From assembly GCF_003119115.1 (NCBI RefSeq), contig NZ_CP022367.1, positions 1,663,001-1,727,000 on the forward strand: a DNA stretch of 64,000 nt, in the 5' to 3' direction. Under the pieces are notes generated by a model. The model was not told where the DNA came from and did not search any database. It was given only the letters and a program-made list of their open reading frames with translations. Source of the stretch: Azospirillum sp. TSH58 (GTDB lineage Bacteria > Pseudomonadota > Alphaproteobacteria > Azospirillales > Azospirillaceae). Below are positions 43,701 through 52,350 of this stretch, in pieces; the stretch's first letter is position 1; each line of letters starts with the position of its first letter. Position numbers and translations under genes: made by a program.

Positions 43701-44489
43701 GTTGCGCCCGACGATGGTGCCGCCGGCCTCGTTGACGACGGTGATGTCGGTGTCGGCGGTGATGCCGTGCCGCGCGCCGGAGATCAGGCCGCCCGAGCGG
43801 TTGGTCACGGTCACGCCGGTCCGCCCGCCCGCGTCGATGGCGTCGGCGGTGCCGTTGGCGCCGCCGCTGGTGTTGGCGCCAGAGCTGCGGATGACGCCCG
43901 CGTTGTCGATGGCGGCGTTCAGGCCGGGGCGCAGGGCGTCGTCGTTCAGCGCCTCGATGGCGCCGGTGGCGCGGTTGAGGACGGTCAGCGGCACGCCCGC
44001 CGTGTTCATCGTGCGCAGGTCGAGCGCCTGGCCCTGCACCGCGCTCGCCGGATCGGTGGGGGCGGCGGCGCGGATGGTGCCGGCGTTGTCGATGGTGACG
44101 CCGCCGCTGCTGATGTTGGTGTTGATGCGGACGGCGTCGTTGGCGTCGGACTGGATCAGCGCGCCGGCCCGGTTGGTCAAGGTCAGCGTCCGCACCGTGT
44201 TGCCGCCCGAGCTGTCGAAGCCGCGCCCGCCGGTGGAGCGGATGGTGCCGGCGTTGTCCAGCACCACGTTGCCGGCGGTGCCGCTCTGCGTGACCGCGGC
44301 CCCGCTGGTCTGCAGCGTGCCCCCGGCGGCGACGGTGCCGGTCTGGCTGCCGGACAGGGTTTGCGGGGACGTGACCGTGCTTCCGCCCGTCACCGCGAAT
44401 TGGGCCAGCGCCGGGCTGGACACGAACAGCAGAAGGCCCACGCAGCCGTGCAGCGCCGTGGTTGCCAAGAGCCCTTGGCGGGTCGGCAT
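40725..44489 (-). CDS. Autotransporter with beta-helical passenger and outer-membrane barrel
   Basis: 1254-residue type V secreted protein. Signal peptide to about residue 30 (LLLFVSSPALAQ), then a Gly/Thr/Asn-rich passenger of short repeats (TITNAG, TVINRGLISG, TITNAAGGVISG) typical of a right-handed beta-helix. The passenger-associated region GNVSFAAGSRLQVGIDPAGNAS follows, then a C-terminal barrel of about 270 residues ending in the aromatic GLRYRW. Function (adhesin or surface enzyme) cannot be told. ATG at 44489 has GGGAG eight bases upstream. Confidence 0.92.
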   Translation of the reverse strand: MPTRQGLLATTALHGCVGLLLFVSSPALAQFAVTGGSTVTSPQTLSGSQTGTVAAGGTLQTSGAAVTQSGTAGNVVLDNAGTIRSTGGRGFDSSGGNTVRTLTLTNRAGALIQSDANDAVRINTNISSGGVTIDNAGTIRAAAPTDPASAVQGQALDLRTMNTAGVPLTVLNRATGAIEALNDDALRPGLNAAIDNAGVIRSSGANTSGGANGTADAIDAGGRTGVTVTNRSGGLISGARHGITADTDITVVNEAGGTIVGRNGSGVGSDGNGTVINRGLISGDYAGAGNIVNSSGVASTNGDGDGVDIDHIGTIVNEGTIRGTGAGGVDSGGRPNGADGIAMGGGTITNAAGGVISGTGHGIMVDDGAEGAAYGATTITNAGRIESRDGPAITLIGPYANTITNSGTITGGGGDPVAIAFGAGNDRLVIQGGTITGKVLGGGGTDALEVQLGSGGRYVIGARDVYSGFATATVGSGTLVVDGPLALGSALTVASGATLSGTGTVTVPAATVAGTVTPGDGASGTLAVAGNVSFAAGSRLQVGIDPAGNASKLVVGGAATLSNGATVQVTAADGLYLTGRSHEILTASGGVTGQFGAVERLNPAPLGAGTLSLSQTGTAILLQLNPGNPFNGQRNSVNIANMDVGFAIAGAGSGDSLTLEGASTVRADVSNLAQLQVGTSTGTATRVTLASGTQSVTATTVKANAQLAVNTRLASPTVTVERGGLLSGGGRITGALSNAGTLSPGNSPGVLTVEGAVANAAGSTLRVEIDGPTAGTGAGFHDQVAVTGAPGTFAAGGTLVPVTRGISGGATNGFTPRLGQGFTIVTASGGVTGAFAGIAQPTSGLPAGTRFDTVYGSSTITLAVTPAGYARLAAAGLSATANQSAVGAALDSVRPGAGTRPADAVKPLFDALYPLSGQAIPAALDSLGGAIHAEAVTAARDSARLFGDAVQNRMAALRADGLAKSAAPLATPEAERGTALGLWARALGRFANSDGDGNAAGTRQRTGGIALGADRDLSDDLTAGAAFGYQRTRVDVRNSGDRTDIDSYSAALYGTYRVGAWFVDAQAMYGFGQYDSRRPFRIGSANALSRDAQGDSDGHAFGAAVATGYAVTWNGARIEPFAGLRFDRVTRDGFSESGAGALGLSVDDTDLSTLRTSLGLRTSWRLKAGETALEPELRARWDHDLLDVAARSGARLLGASYTVSGTRPGRDAAVLGAGLTADLGDRFQAYGSYDADLRRDATAHTLSAGLRYRW

Positions 44490-44860
44490 GGTCACACTCC
44501 CTGAGATGACGCGATCGGTGACGACGACGTCTTGCGATGGCGGGTGTCTTGCGGACGGAGCGGCGGCGCGCGCACCGGTCGAATCCGCGGCGCGCGCTCA
44601 GCCGGCGCGAGTGATAGCGGCCTTGCGTGACCGTCCGGTGACGGTTCGATGATGATTGAGGGTACGAACGGACGCGGGAGCCGGCCCGCAGGCGGCGGGT
44701 CTGCCACAGCCGGGCATTATTGCGGGTTCGGTGGTTGTCAGCGGGCCGTCATCCACCAATGTGAACGGCAGCCGGGCGGTTCCATGGCCGCCCGCTTCCC
44801 ACCCGGCATGCCCGCCGTTCGACACTCCACCAAGGAGGCGGCCCGAGAGGCCGAAACCAT
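44490..44860. other. Divergent intergenic region, autotransporter / pyruvate kinase
   Basis: 370 bases without a convincing gene. It should hold promoters for both flanking genes. The one structured site I see is ACCGTC-CGGT-GACGGT (44630-44645), a perfect six-base inverted repeat about 140 bases from the autotransporter start. Open frames here lack ribosome sites and family features. Confidence 0.5.
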
Positions 44861-46279
44861 ATGCGTCGTCACCGCCGCGCGAAGATCGTTGCCACGGTCG
44901 GTCCCGCCAGCAACACCCCCGAGATGCTGAAGCGGCTGTTCCTGGCCGGCGTCGATACCTTCCGCCTGAATTTCAGCCATGGAACGCACGAGGACCACGC
45001 CAAGGTCCACGCCGCCATCCGCGCCCTGGAGGCCGAGGTTGGCCGTCCCATCGGCATTCTTCAGGACCTGCAGGGACCGAAGATCCGCGTCGGCACCATC
45101 CGTGACGGCAAGATCACCGTCGCCGCCGGCGAATCGATCCGCTTCGTCCTGTCCGGCGCCGACGGCGACAAGACCGCGATCCCGCTGCCCCATCCGGAAA
45201 TCTTCGCCGCGGTGATGCCGGGCCACAATCTGCTGATCGACGACGGGCGCGTGCGCGTCGCCGTGACCGGGCTGGGCGACGATTACATCGACGCCAAGGT
45301 GGTGATCGGCGGGGCGATCTCCAACCGCAAGGGCGTGAACCTGCCCGACACGGTGCTGGAGCTGTCGCCCCTGACCGCCAAGGACCGCGTCGACCTCGCC
45401 TTCGGGCTGGAGCTGGGCGTCGACTGGGTGGCGATGTCCTTCGTGCAGAAGCCGGCGGACCTGCTGGAGGCCCGCGGGCTGATCGGCGACCGCGCCGGGC
45501 TGATGTCGAAGATCGAGAAGCCGGCGGCGCTGGACCGCATCGACGACATCATCCGCCTGTCGGACTCGGTCATGGTCGCCCGCGGCGACCTGGGCGTCGA
45601 GATCCCGCACGAGGAGGTGCCGGGCCGCCAGAAGGAGCTGGTGCGCGCCTGCCGCCTCGCCGTGAAGCCGGTGATCGTGGCGACGCAGATGCTCGATTCG
45701 ATGGTCAACGCCCCGACCCCGACGCGGGCCGAGGCGTCCGACGTGGCGACCGCCATCTATGACGGCGCCGACGCGGTGATGCTGTCGGCGGAATCGGCCA
45801 GCGGCGCCTTCCCGGTGGAGGCCGTCGAGATGATGGACCGCATCATCCGCAGCACGGAGCAGCACAAGCTCTACCGCTCGATCATCGACGCGTCGGACCC
45901 CGGCGAGGAGCAGACGGCGCCGCACGCGGTGGCCGCCGCCGCCGCCGATCTGGCCGAGGTGATCCACGCATCGACCATCGTCGCCTACACTTCCAGCGGC
46001 ACCACGGCCGCCCGCATCGCCCGGCGCCGCCCGGCGGTGCCGATCCTGGCGATCACCCCGCACAGCGCGGTGTCGCGCCGCCTGTCGCTTCTGTGGGGCG
46101 CGCACAGCGTCCTGTCCGCCGACATCCACACCTACGAGGAGATGGTCGAGCGGGCGCTGAGCTTCGCCAAGGAGCAGGGCTTCGCCAAGCCCAACGACCA
46201 GATGGTCGTGGTTGCCGGCATTCCGTTCGCGCAGGCGGGGACCACCAACAACCTGCGCGTGGTGCAGGTCGAGGGGTAA
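44861..46279 (+). CDS. pyk: Pyruvate kinase
   Basis: 472-residue glycolytic enzyme making pyruvate and ATP. N-terminal KIVATVGPASNT, the ATP/substrate region LNFSHGTHEDH, the metal and phosphoenolpyruvate region MSKIEKPAALDRID with MVARGDLGVEI, and the conserved VKPVIVATQMLDSM are intact. The C-terminal regulatory domain is complete. Start ATG at 44861 with GAGAGG upstream. Confidence 0.97.
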   Translation: MRRHRRAKIVATVGPASNTPEMLKRLFLAGVDTFRLNFSHGTHEDHAKVHAAIRALEAEVGRPIGILQDLQGPKIRVGTIRDGKITVAAGESIRFVLSGADGDKTAIPLPHPEIFAAVMPGHNLLIDDGRVRVAVTGLGDDYIDAKVVIGGAISNRKGVNLPDTVLELSPLTAKDRVDLAFGLELGVDWVAMSFVQKPADLLEARGLIGDRAGLMSKIEKPAALDRIDDIIRLSDSVMVARGDLGVEIPHEEVPGRQKELVRACRLAVKPVIVATQMLDSMVNAPTPTRAEASDVATAIYDGADAVMLSAESASGAFPVEAVEMMDRIIRSTEQHKLYRSIIDASDPGEEQTAPHAVAAAAADLAEVIHASTIVAYTSSGTTAARIARRRPAVPILAITPHSAVSRRLSLLWGAHSVLSADIHTYEEMVERALSFAKEQGFAKPNDQMVVVAGIPFAQAGTTNNLRVVQVEG

Positions 46280-46294
46280 AGCGTCGGCAACGGT

Positions 46295-46345
46295 GCCCCC
46301 ACCCCGGCCCTCCCCTGCGAAGCGGGGGAGGGCCGGGGTGGGGGC
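46295..46345. repeat. Palindromic repeat (family A) with 21-bp perfect stem, probable bidirectional terminator
   Basis: Left arm 46295-46315 and right arm 46325-46345 are exact complements around a nine-base loop. The loop-proximal part CCTCCCC-TGCGAAGCG-GGGGAGG matches the two units at 2572-2658. It lies between convergent pyk and the aldo/keto reductase gene, 16 and six bases from their ends. Confidence 0.88.
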
Positions 46346-46350
46346 GAGGT

Positions 46351-47358
46351 TTAGCGCCCCTTGTACGTCTCGCTGTCCATGTGGACGAGCTGGGCCGCCG
46401 GGTAGCGTTCGCCCGCTGCAGCACCCGGCGGCAGGGCTTCGGCCAGTCGCGCCAGATCCTCCGCCGACAGGGCGAGGTCCAGGGCGCCCAGAGCCTCGGC
46501 CAGACGGTCGCGGCGGCGGGCGCCGACCAGCGGGACGATGTCGCGGCCCTGCGCCGCCACCCAGGCGATGGCGACCTGGGCGACCGAGCCGCCGATGCGC
46601 TGGGCGATCTCCCGCAGACGCTCCACCAGCGCCAGATTCCGATCCAGATTCTCGCCCTGGAAGCGCGGGCTGCGGCTGCGGAAATCCTGCCCCGCCCGAT
46701 CCTTGCTCCAATGGCCGCTGATCAGGCCGCGCGACAGCACGCCGTAGGCGGTGACGCCGATGCCAAGCTCCCGGCAGGTGGGCAGGATGGCCTCCTCGAT
46801 CCCGCGGGAGATCAGGGAATATTCGATCTGCAGGTCGCTGATCGGATGAACCGCGGCGGCGCGGCGGATGGTTTCCGGTCCGACCTCCGACAGGCCGATG
46901 TGGCGGATGTAGCCGGCCTTCACCATGTCGGCCATGGCGCCCACCGTGTCCTCGATGGGAACGCCCGGGTCGAGCCGGGCCGGGCGGTAGATGTCGATGT
47001 GGTCCACGCCCAGCCGGCGCAGCGAGTAGGTCAGGAAGTTCTTCACCGCCGCCGGGCGGGAATCGTAGCCGTTCCACCCCATCTCCGGGTCGCGCAGCGC
47101 GCCGAACTTGACGCTGATGAGCAGCTTGTCCCGGTCGCGCCCGCGCAGGGCGTCGCGGATGAGCAGCTCGTTGTGCCCCATGCCGTAGAAGTCGCCGGTG
47201 TCGAGCAGCGTGATCCCGGCGTCGAGCGCCGCGTGGATCGTGGCGACGCTCTCCTCCTGGTCGGCGGCGCCGTAGAAGTCCGACATGCCCATGCAGCCGA
47301 GGCCGATAACCGAGCTGACGGGGCCGGTGGCCCCGAGCGTGCGCTGTTCCATGTTCAT
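46351..47358 (-). CDS. Aldo/keto reductase, catalytic His replaced
   Basis: 335-residue NADPH-dependent barrel enzyme. Asp and Tyr of the tetrad are in LLDTGDFYG and Lys in ISVKFG. The fourth residue, normally His in a Y-x-x-H-R-x-D context, reads I-Y-R-P-A-R-L-D-P here, so His appears to be Ala. The cofactor region VPLVGARRRDRLAEAL is present. ATG at 47358 follows GAGAGG; 47352 is an alternative. Divergent from a LysR gene that probably regulates it. Confidence 0.88.
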   Translation of the reverse strand: MNMEQRTLGATGPVSSVIGLGCMGMSDFYGAADQEESVATIHAALDAGITLLDTGDFYGMGHNELLIRDALRGRDRDKLLISVKFGALRDPEMGWNGYDSRPAAVKNFLTYSLRRLGVDHIDIYRPARLDPGVPIEDTVGAMADMVKAGYIRHIGLSEVGPETIRRAAAVHPISDLQIEYSLISRGIEEAILPTCRELGIGVTAYGVLSRGLISGHWSKDRAGQDFRSRSPRFQGENLDRNLALVERLREIAQRIGGSVAQVAIAWVAAQGRDIVPLVGARRRDRLAEALGALDLALSAEDLARLAEALPPGAAAGERYPAAQLVHMDSETYKGR

Positions 47359-47490
47359 GATCCTCTCCGTCCGTCGCGGCGCCGTTTCAGCGCCGCCTTG
47401 CCCTGGATGATGACCCGGCCCCATTGATCCGATAAGATGCACAATGCCGAATGGGCTGTTCACTCCACCGAACAATCGGAACACACCGGT

Positions 47491-48396
47491 ATGGACGACA
47501 CCGACCTGCGCGACCTGCAAGCCTTCGCCGCGGTCGCCCGCCACCGCAGCTTCCGGCGGGCGGCGCTGGAACAGCGCGTGTCCGTCTCCAGCCTCAGCCA
47601 GCGGATGCGCGAACTGGAGGAGCATCTCGGCGTCCGCCTGCTGAACCGCACCACGCGCAGCGTCGCCCCGACCGAGGCTGGGGAACAGCTTCTCCGCCGG
47701 CTGGAACCGGCGCTGGGCGAGGTGGCCGGCGCCCTGTCCGACCTGCGGGAACGCCAGGGCCGCCCGGCGGGACGGCTGCGCATCAACGCGCCGGCCCCCG
47801 CGGCCGATCTGGTGCTGGCCCCGATGGTCACGCCCTTCCTGACCCGCTTCCCCGAGGTGGAACTGGAGATCACCGTGGACATGGCGCTGATCGACATCGT
47901 GGCGCGGGGCTACGACGCCGGCGTGCGCTACGAGGAACATCTGGCGCAGGACATGATCGCGGTGCCGCTCGGTCCGCCGCAACGCTACGTGCTGTGCGCG
48001 GCGCCGTCGGTTCTGGAACGGTTCGGCGTGCCGGAGCGGCCGGAGGACCTGCTGGGCAAGCCGACCGTGTCCGTCGTCTACGCCAGCGGCGCCCACCCGC
48101 CCTGGGAGTTCGAGCGGGACGGGCGCGTCGTGCGCGTCCAGCCGGGCGGCCCCTTCCACGCCGGCCATGTCGGCGTCCAGATCCGCGCGGCCCTGGACGG
48201 GCTGGGCTTCCTGCTGACCTTCGACGGCTATGTGGCGGACCACATCGCGTGCGGCCGCCTCGTCGCCGTGCTGGAGGATTGGAGCCAGAGCTTCCCCGGC
48301 CCCTTCCTCTACTACCCGTCGCGCCGCCAGCCGCCGGCGGCGCTGCGCGCCTTCCTCGACTTCCTCAAGGACTGGCGCCGGCAGGCCGCGCCGTAA
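47491..48396 (+). CDS. LysR-family transcriptional regulator
   Basis: 301 residues: N-terminal helix-turn-helix (DLRDLQAFAAVARHRSFRRAA, then VSVSSLSQRMRELEEHLGVRLLNRTTRSVAPTEAG) and a C-terminal ligand domain of the CrgA/DmlR-like group. The ATG at 47491 was chosen because upstream residues lack family features. It diverges from the aldo/keto reductase gene with 132 bases between, the usual layout for a regulator and its target. Confidence 0.9.
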   Translation: MDDTDLRDLQAFAAVARHRSFRRAALEQRVSVSSLSQRMRELEEHLGVRLLNRTTRSVAPTEAGEQLLRRLEPALGEVAGALSDLRERQGRPAGRLRINAPAPAADLVLAPMVTPFLTRFPEVELEITVDMALIDIVARGYDAGVRYEEHLAQDMIAVPLGPPQRYVLCAAPSVLERFGVPERPEDLLGKPTVSVVYASGAHPPWEFERDGRVVRVQPGGPFHAGHVGVQIRAALDGLGFLLTFDGYVADHIACGRLVAVLEDWSQSFPGPFLYYPSRRQPPAALRAFLDFLKDWRRQAAP

Positions 48397-48400
48397 GCGG

Positions 48401-49165
48401 TCAGACGGTGCAGAGGAAGCGGCGCTCCCCGCCTTCCAGGACCAGCGCGGTCAGCCGGTTGGAGGCGTAGGCGCCGGTGTCGATGCCGATGCGGTTGGAG
48501 CGGACGTCCGGCTGCTCGACGATGGTGTGGCCGTGCACGACGAGCTTGCCGTGGTCGAGATGGGAGGTCAGGAACTCCCGCCGGATCCACAGCAGGTCCT
48601 CGTCGCGCTGGCGGTGCAGCGGCAGGCCGGGGCGGATGCCGGCATGGACGAACAGGTAGTCGCCGATGGCGACGCTGGAGCGCAGCCCGGCCAGGAAGGC
48701 CCGGTGATGGGGCGGCAGAGCCGCGGCGAAGCGCTGGCGGGCCTCCTCCACATGCTCCGGCGGGGCGTCCTCGACGGGGGCCGGAACGCCGTAGCTGGCC
48801 AGCGTCGCCCGCCCGCCAAACTCCAGCCAATCCGGTCCGGCCTCCGGCTTGTCGATGAAGTCCATCATCGCGGCCTCGTGGTTGCCGCGCAGATGGATGG
48901 CGCCGAAACCGGGCAGGGGCTCCCGGCATAGCCGTTCGATGACCATCGCGGAGTCCGGCCCGCGGTCCACATAGTCGCCGAGAAAGACCAGATACTTGAC
49001 GAGGTCGGCGCCGCTCGTCGCATCGCGGTCGATCTGCGCCAGCAGCTGGTCCAGCAGATCCAGGCGTCCATGGATGTCGCCCACCGCGTAGACGCGCACG
49101 CCCCGCGGCACGAGGCTCGCGGCGGGTTCCGGGTCCGACCACAGTTTGCGCGCAAAGCCGAACAC
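48401..49165 (-). CDS. Metallophosphoesterase, serine/threonine phosphatase (PrpA/ApaH-like)
   Basis: 254-residue dinuclear-metal phosphatase. The signature blocks GDIHGRLD, GDYVDRGPDS, LRGNHEAAM and VHGHT are all present with their metal ligands. Relatives act on phosphoproteins or on diadenosine tetraphosphate; sequence alone does not decide. Start is GTG at 49165 with GGAGGAG eight bases upstream; an open extension to 49282 is not family-like. It converges on the LysR gene, four bases apart. Confidence 0.9.
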   Translation of the reverse strand: MFGFARKLWSDPEPAASLVPRGVRVYAVGDIHGRLDLLDQLLAQIDRDATSGADLVKYLVFLGDYVDRGPDSAMVIERLCREPLPGFGAIHLRGNHEAAMMDFIDKPEAGPDWLEFGGRATLASYGVPAPVEDAPPEHVEEARQRFAAALPPHHRAFLAGLRSSVAIGDYLFVHAGIRPGLPLHRQRDEDLLWIRREFLTSHLDHGKLVVHGHTIVEQPDVRSNRIGIDTGAYASNRLTALVLEGGERRFLCTV

Positions 49166-49364
49166 GCTCCGCTCTCCTCCGTCATCGATGGGTGGGTCCT
49201 GCCTTGACAGGATAGGGATGACGGCGCGCGCTCTCAAGTCGGACAGCCGCTTGCCCGGACCGCCTTCACCGAATTCATCCACATGGGGCGAGTCGGACTG
49301 GAAAGAGCGGGTGCGGTCAAGCGGCCGAAGTGGTTACCCCGGACGGCATTCCCTGGCGGTGCCG

Positions 49365-50054
49365 TCAGGAACCGGGCATGGCCCGGTCCAGCGCCTCCAG
49401 CAGGCCGCCCAGCCGGAACTCCACGGTCCGCCGGTCGAGTCGCGGCCAGTGATAGACCTGGGTCGCGCTGTTCGCCTGCCTCTGGAACTCCAGCCGCAGC
49501 GGGCGATCCGAGCGGATCAGCGGCATCAGGCGCTCCATCGGGCCGCAGGTCAGGCCGATGCGCCGCGGCTCCTTGATCGCGGCGAAGCGGCTCAGCATCT
49601 CCGTCCCGGCGTCCTCGTCGGTGATGGCGCCCGCAGCGACCTGGGCCAGGAAGCGGGCGAACTCGGGCGGAGCCGCCTCCGGTGCGGCGCCGGCCTGCGG
49701 CCCCTCGTCGAGCGCGTCGGCGAGGTCGGAAAGCTGGCGCGGCGTGTAGAAACGCTGCGGCGGGGCTCCGTCCACCGCCAGGGTGACGGGACGGGCGAGC
49801 GCGATGGGCTCGTCGAACACGATGTAGAGGGAGGTGCAGGCCGCGTCGCGAACCGCGCTGATGCTCAACTCGCCAAGGCCGCCCCGGTTGTCGGCGAAGG
49901 GCTGGACGGCGGACACGGTGCAGCGCTGTCCGGTGCCCTCTCCGGCGCAGACGGCGTCGGAGGCGGCATCGGAAACACGGGCCTCCAGGGCCAGGGCGGG
50001 CGTGGCCGTTCCCAGCCCGGCGACCAGCAGGAACAGCCCGATCCGGCGCGTCAT
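49365..50054 (-). CDS. Hypothetical exported protein (229 aa)
   Basis: Not recognised. A signal peptide (GLFLLVAGLGTATPALA) leads to a mixed domain with three Cys that could form a disulfide (DAVCAGEG, QRCTVSA, AACTSLY) and a further LTCGP. No membrane anchor beyond the signal, so periplasmic. The ATG at 50054 follows a GGAGGAGG 13 bases upstream; an ATG just before it (50084) would place that site inside the gene. Confidence 0.65.
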   Translation of the reverse strand: MTRRIGLFLLVAGLGTATPALALEARVSDAASDAVCAGEGTGQRCTVSAVQPFADNRGGLGELSISAVRDAACTSLYIVFDEPIALARPVTLAVDGAPPQRFYTPRQLSDLADALDEGPQAGAAPEAAPPEFARFLAQVAAGAITDEDAGTEMLSRFAAIKEPRRIGLTCGPMERLMPLIRSDRPLRLEFQRQANSATQVYHWPRLDRRTVEFRLGGLLEALDRAMPGS

Positions 50055-50244
50055 CGGCAAATGAATCCTCCTCCGGCGCATGATCTGAACGGGGGACGCT
50101 ACCAGGGCCGGGCTTTCGTCCTGGTTAATGGTCAGGGCCGATGGGGATGGCGCGAACGCCCGGCACTCCCCCCTTGGTGCCGCGTTCTCGCCGGATTGGA
50201 CTCTGCTAGGATGTGGGAAAAGAAGGACAAGGGGGAGGGGCGCC

Positions 50245-51936
50245 ATGGACGAGAGCCCGATCCGCGTGCGCCGGTTTCGCGAAATCCTGCTGTGGCCGGT
50301 GCAGCTGATGCCGCTGAAGGACGGCGCGCAGATCCAGAACCATTGGGAATGGCTCGGCGGGCCGGACTGTCCCTGGCAGGAGGTGGCGGACGAGTTCACC
50401 CAGGACCCCGGCCAGTTCAGCGAGCGCCATTACAGCGAGTTCGTGTCCTTCCTGCCCTATGTGCAGCGCTTCCTCTATGGCGAGGGGGAATCGCGCGACC
50501 ACCGGCCCGGCTATGGCGGCTCTCCCATCCGCGTCTTCCGGCGGCGCGACGTGGCGGCGCTGACGGTCACCCTGCGGCGGGGGCAGGCGCCGCTGCGCTT
50601 CGCCATCGCCCATGTCGATCTGCATTTCTTCCACGACGTCGACGTGGCGATCCTCGTCGTGGAACTGTTCGGCACGGATCTGCCGCTGGACCGCGTGCAG
50701 GACACGCTGTTCCGGCTGGGCCGCACCTATCCGCCTGCCTGGGAGCCGGACGGCAGCGCCGCGCAATGCCCGCACCGCGTCGAATGGATCGGCGCCGACG
50801 GCGCCGTGCTCGCCGTTTCCGATTATGAGCGGAAGGCGGAGTATCTGTCCTTCGTGTGCCACCACCGGGCGCCGCGCATCGCCGCCCACTGGTCGTTCCT
50901 TCTGCGCCCCCTGGTCCACCACCACTCGGAGGAGATCGGGCTGCTGCGCTACCGCCAGCTCGAATATCAGCGGATGCCGGCCATGGCCTACCTGTCGCTG
51001 GACGAGCCGGAACGGCTGGAGCGGGCGGACTGGGTGCGGCTGGGCTTCGCCACCTCGCCTGGGCCAGGCCCGAGGCCGGGGCCGGGGCCGGGATCGGAAT
51101 CGGGGGAGGCCATGCCCTTCGCGCCGGCCTTCCTGGAGGGATTCGAGCAGCGCTATTGCTACGACCGCTATTGGGACCCGCGGGCGCCCGGCGCCTGGAC
51201 GCGCAGCCGCATCCTGTGCTGCGGCCATTCGCTGGTCATGGTGGGGCCGGAGGGCGACGCCTTCTTCACCGACGCGGAAACCGGGCTGCTCGGCCAGTTC
51301 CGGCACCAGTATTTCCTGCTCGGGCTGGTCGTGCATTTCCACCGCGCCGCGCTGGTGATGCTGTCCGACCGGCTGGTGCTGGCGGTCAGCCAGCTCGACA
51401 TCGGGGCCGTGGAGTCGGTGAAGCGATTCAAGCGCGACATCCGGCAGGTGTTCGAGATCTTCCTGCGCTTCACCCACCGCTATTGGTTCCACGAGCTGTC
51501 GATCCAGGGGCCGCTGCGCGACCTGTTCCGCCTGTGGGCCGGGCATCTCGGCACCGACCGCCTCTACGCCGAGGTGCGGGACGAGGTTCAGGACATGTCG
51601 GACTATCTCGACAGCGACGGGCTGCGGCGGCAGGCCAACACGGTGCTGCGGCTGACCGTGGTCACGGTGGTCAGCACCATCGGGACGCTGGTCACCGGAT
51701 TCCTCGGCATGAACCTGCTCGCCATGGCCGACGACCCGCTGCCGGTGCGGATTCTGTTCTTCCTGTTCGTCCTGCTGGCGACGGTCGGGCTCATCGCCTT
51801 CAGCGTGTTTCGGTCCAAGCGTCTGGCCGATTTCCTGGAGGCCCTGTCGGACGAACGGCTGCCGGGGCGGAGCAAGCTGGCGCTGCTGACGAAGGTGTGG
51901 GAGCGCCCGAGTCGCCGCACCGGGCCGCCCTTGTGA
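50245..51936 (+). CDS. CorA-like membrane protein with large N-terminal domain
   Basis: 563 residues. The last 100 form two membrane helices with TGFLGMNLLA between them, matching the GMN signature of CorA metal channels, and a short cytoplasmic tail. The N-terminal domain (about 450) is much longer than CorA's and diverged, with a Pro/Gly linker (SPGPGPRPGPGPG) near residue 271. Mg2+ or other divalent transport is inferred from topology and GMN only. ATG at 50245 has GGGGAGGGG upstream. Confidence 0.8.
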   Translation: MDESPIRVRRFREILLWPVQLMPLKDGAQIQNHWEWLGGPDCPWQEVADEFTQDPGQFSERHYSEFVSFLPYVQRFLYGEGESRDHRPGYGGSPIRVFRRRDVAALTVTLRRGQAPLRFAIAHVDLHFFHDVDVAILVVELFGTDLPLDRVQDTLFRLGRTYPPAWEPDGSAAQCPHRVEWIGADGAVLAVSDYERKAEYLSFVCHHRAPRIAAHWSFLLRPLVHHHSEEIGLLRYRQLEYQRMPAMAYLSLDEPERLERADWVRLGFATSPGPGPRPGPGPGSESGEAMPFAPAFLEGFEQRYCYDRYWDPRAPGAWTRSRILCCGHSLVMVGPEGDAFFTDAETGLLGQFRHQYFLLGLVVHFHRAALVMLSDRLVLAVSQLDIGAVESVKRFKRDIRQVFEIFLRFTHRYWFHELSIQGPLRDLFRLWAGHLGTDRLYAEVRDEVQDMSDYLDSDGLRRQANTVLRLTVVTVVSTIGTLVTGFLGMNLLAMADDPLPVRILFFLFVLLATVGLIAFSVFRSKRLADFLEALSDERLPGRSKLALLTKVWERPSRRTGPPL

Positions 51937-52099
51937 GCCGGCGGCAGCGGATGGCGCCCTGTTTCGAAGAAAAACCGGAAGGATAGGGCGCCGCTGCCCC
52001 GAATGGAGATGGCGGGCGCCAAAGAACAGGCGGGATGCAGGAACCAGCCGGCCAAGCTCGCGTTCTTGTCAGCGAAAGCTCCACATTTGGGAGGACGCC

Positions 52100-52258
52100 A
52101 TGAGCATCGGCACCATTCTGCTTATCATTTTGATTCTCGTTCTAATCGGCGCGGTTCCGGCCTGGCCGCACAGCCGCGGTTGGGGCTATGGCCCCAGCGG
52201 CATCCTCGGCGTGCTGCTGCTGGTCCTGATCGTGCTGCTGCTGATGGGCCGCATCTGA
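52100..52258 (+). CDS. DUF3309-family small membrane protein (52 aa)
   Basis: Two membrane helices (residues 4-18 and 36-50) flank a Gly/Trp-rich loop (PAWPHSRGWGYGPSGILG), the hallmark of DUF3309. GAGG lies six bases before the ATG. Short, common in alphaproteobacteria, of unknown function. Confidence 0.85.
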   Translation: MSIGTILLIILILVLIGAVPAWPHSRGWGYGPSGILGVLLLVLIVLLLMGRI

Positions 52259-52350
52259 CGGGGAACCCGCCACGGCAACCTATCACGGCAACCCATCCGG
52301 GCAAACCAACGCGCGGGCGCCGTTCCCGTTCCGCCACCGGCCTCTGGGCG

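Noticed and set aside
40725..44489. Autotransporter repeats as a CRISPR array or minisatellite
   Set aside because: The repeats are degenerate at the DNA level, coding and in frame; spacing is not fixed and no cas genes are present.
46351..48243. 630-residue fused frame on the minus strand
   Set aside because: The N-terminal half runs antisense through the LysR gene; the aldo/keto reductase starts at 47358 with a proper ribosome site.
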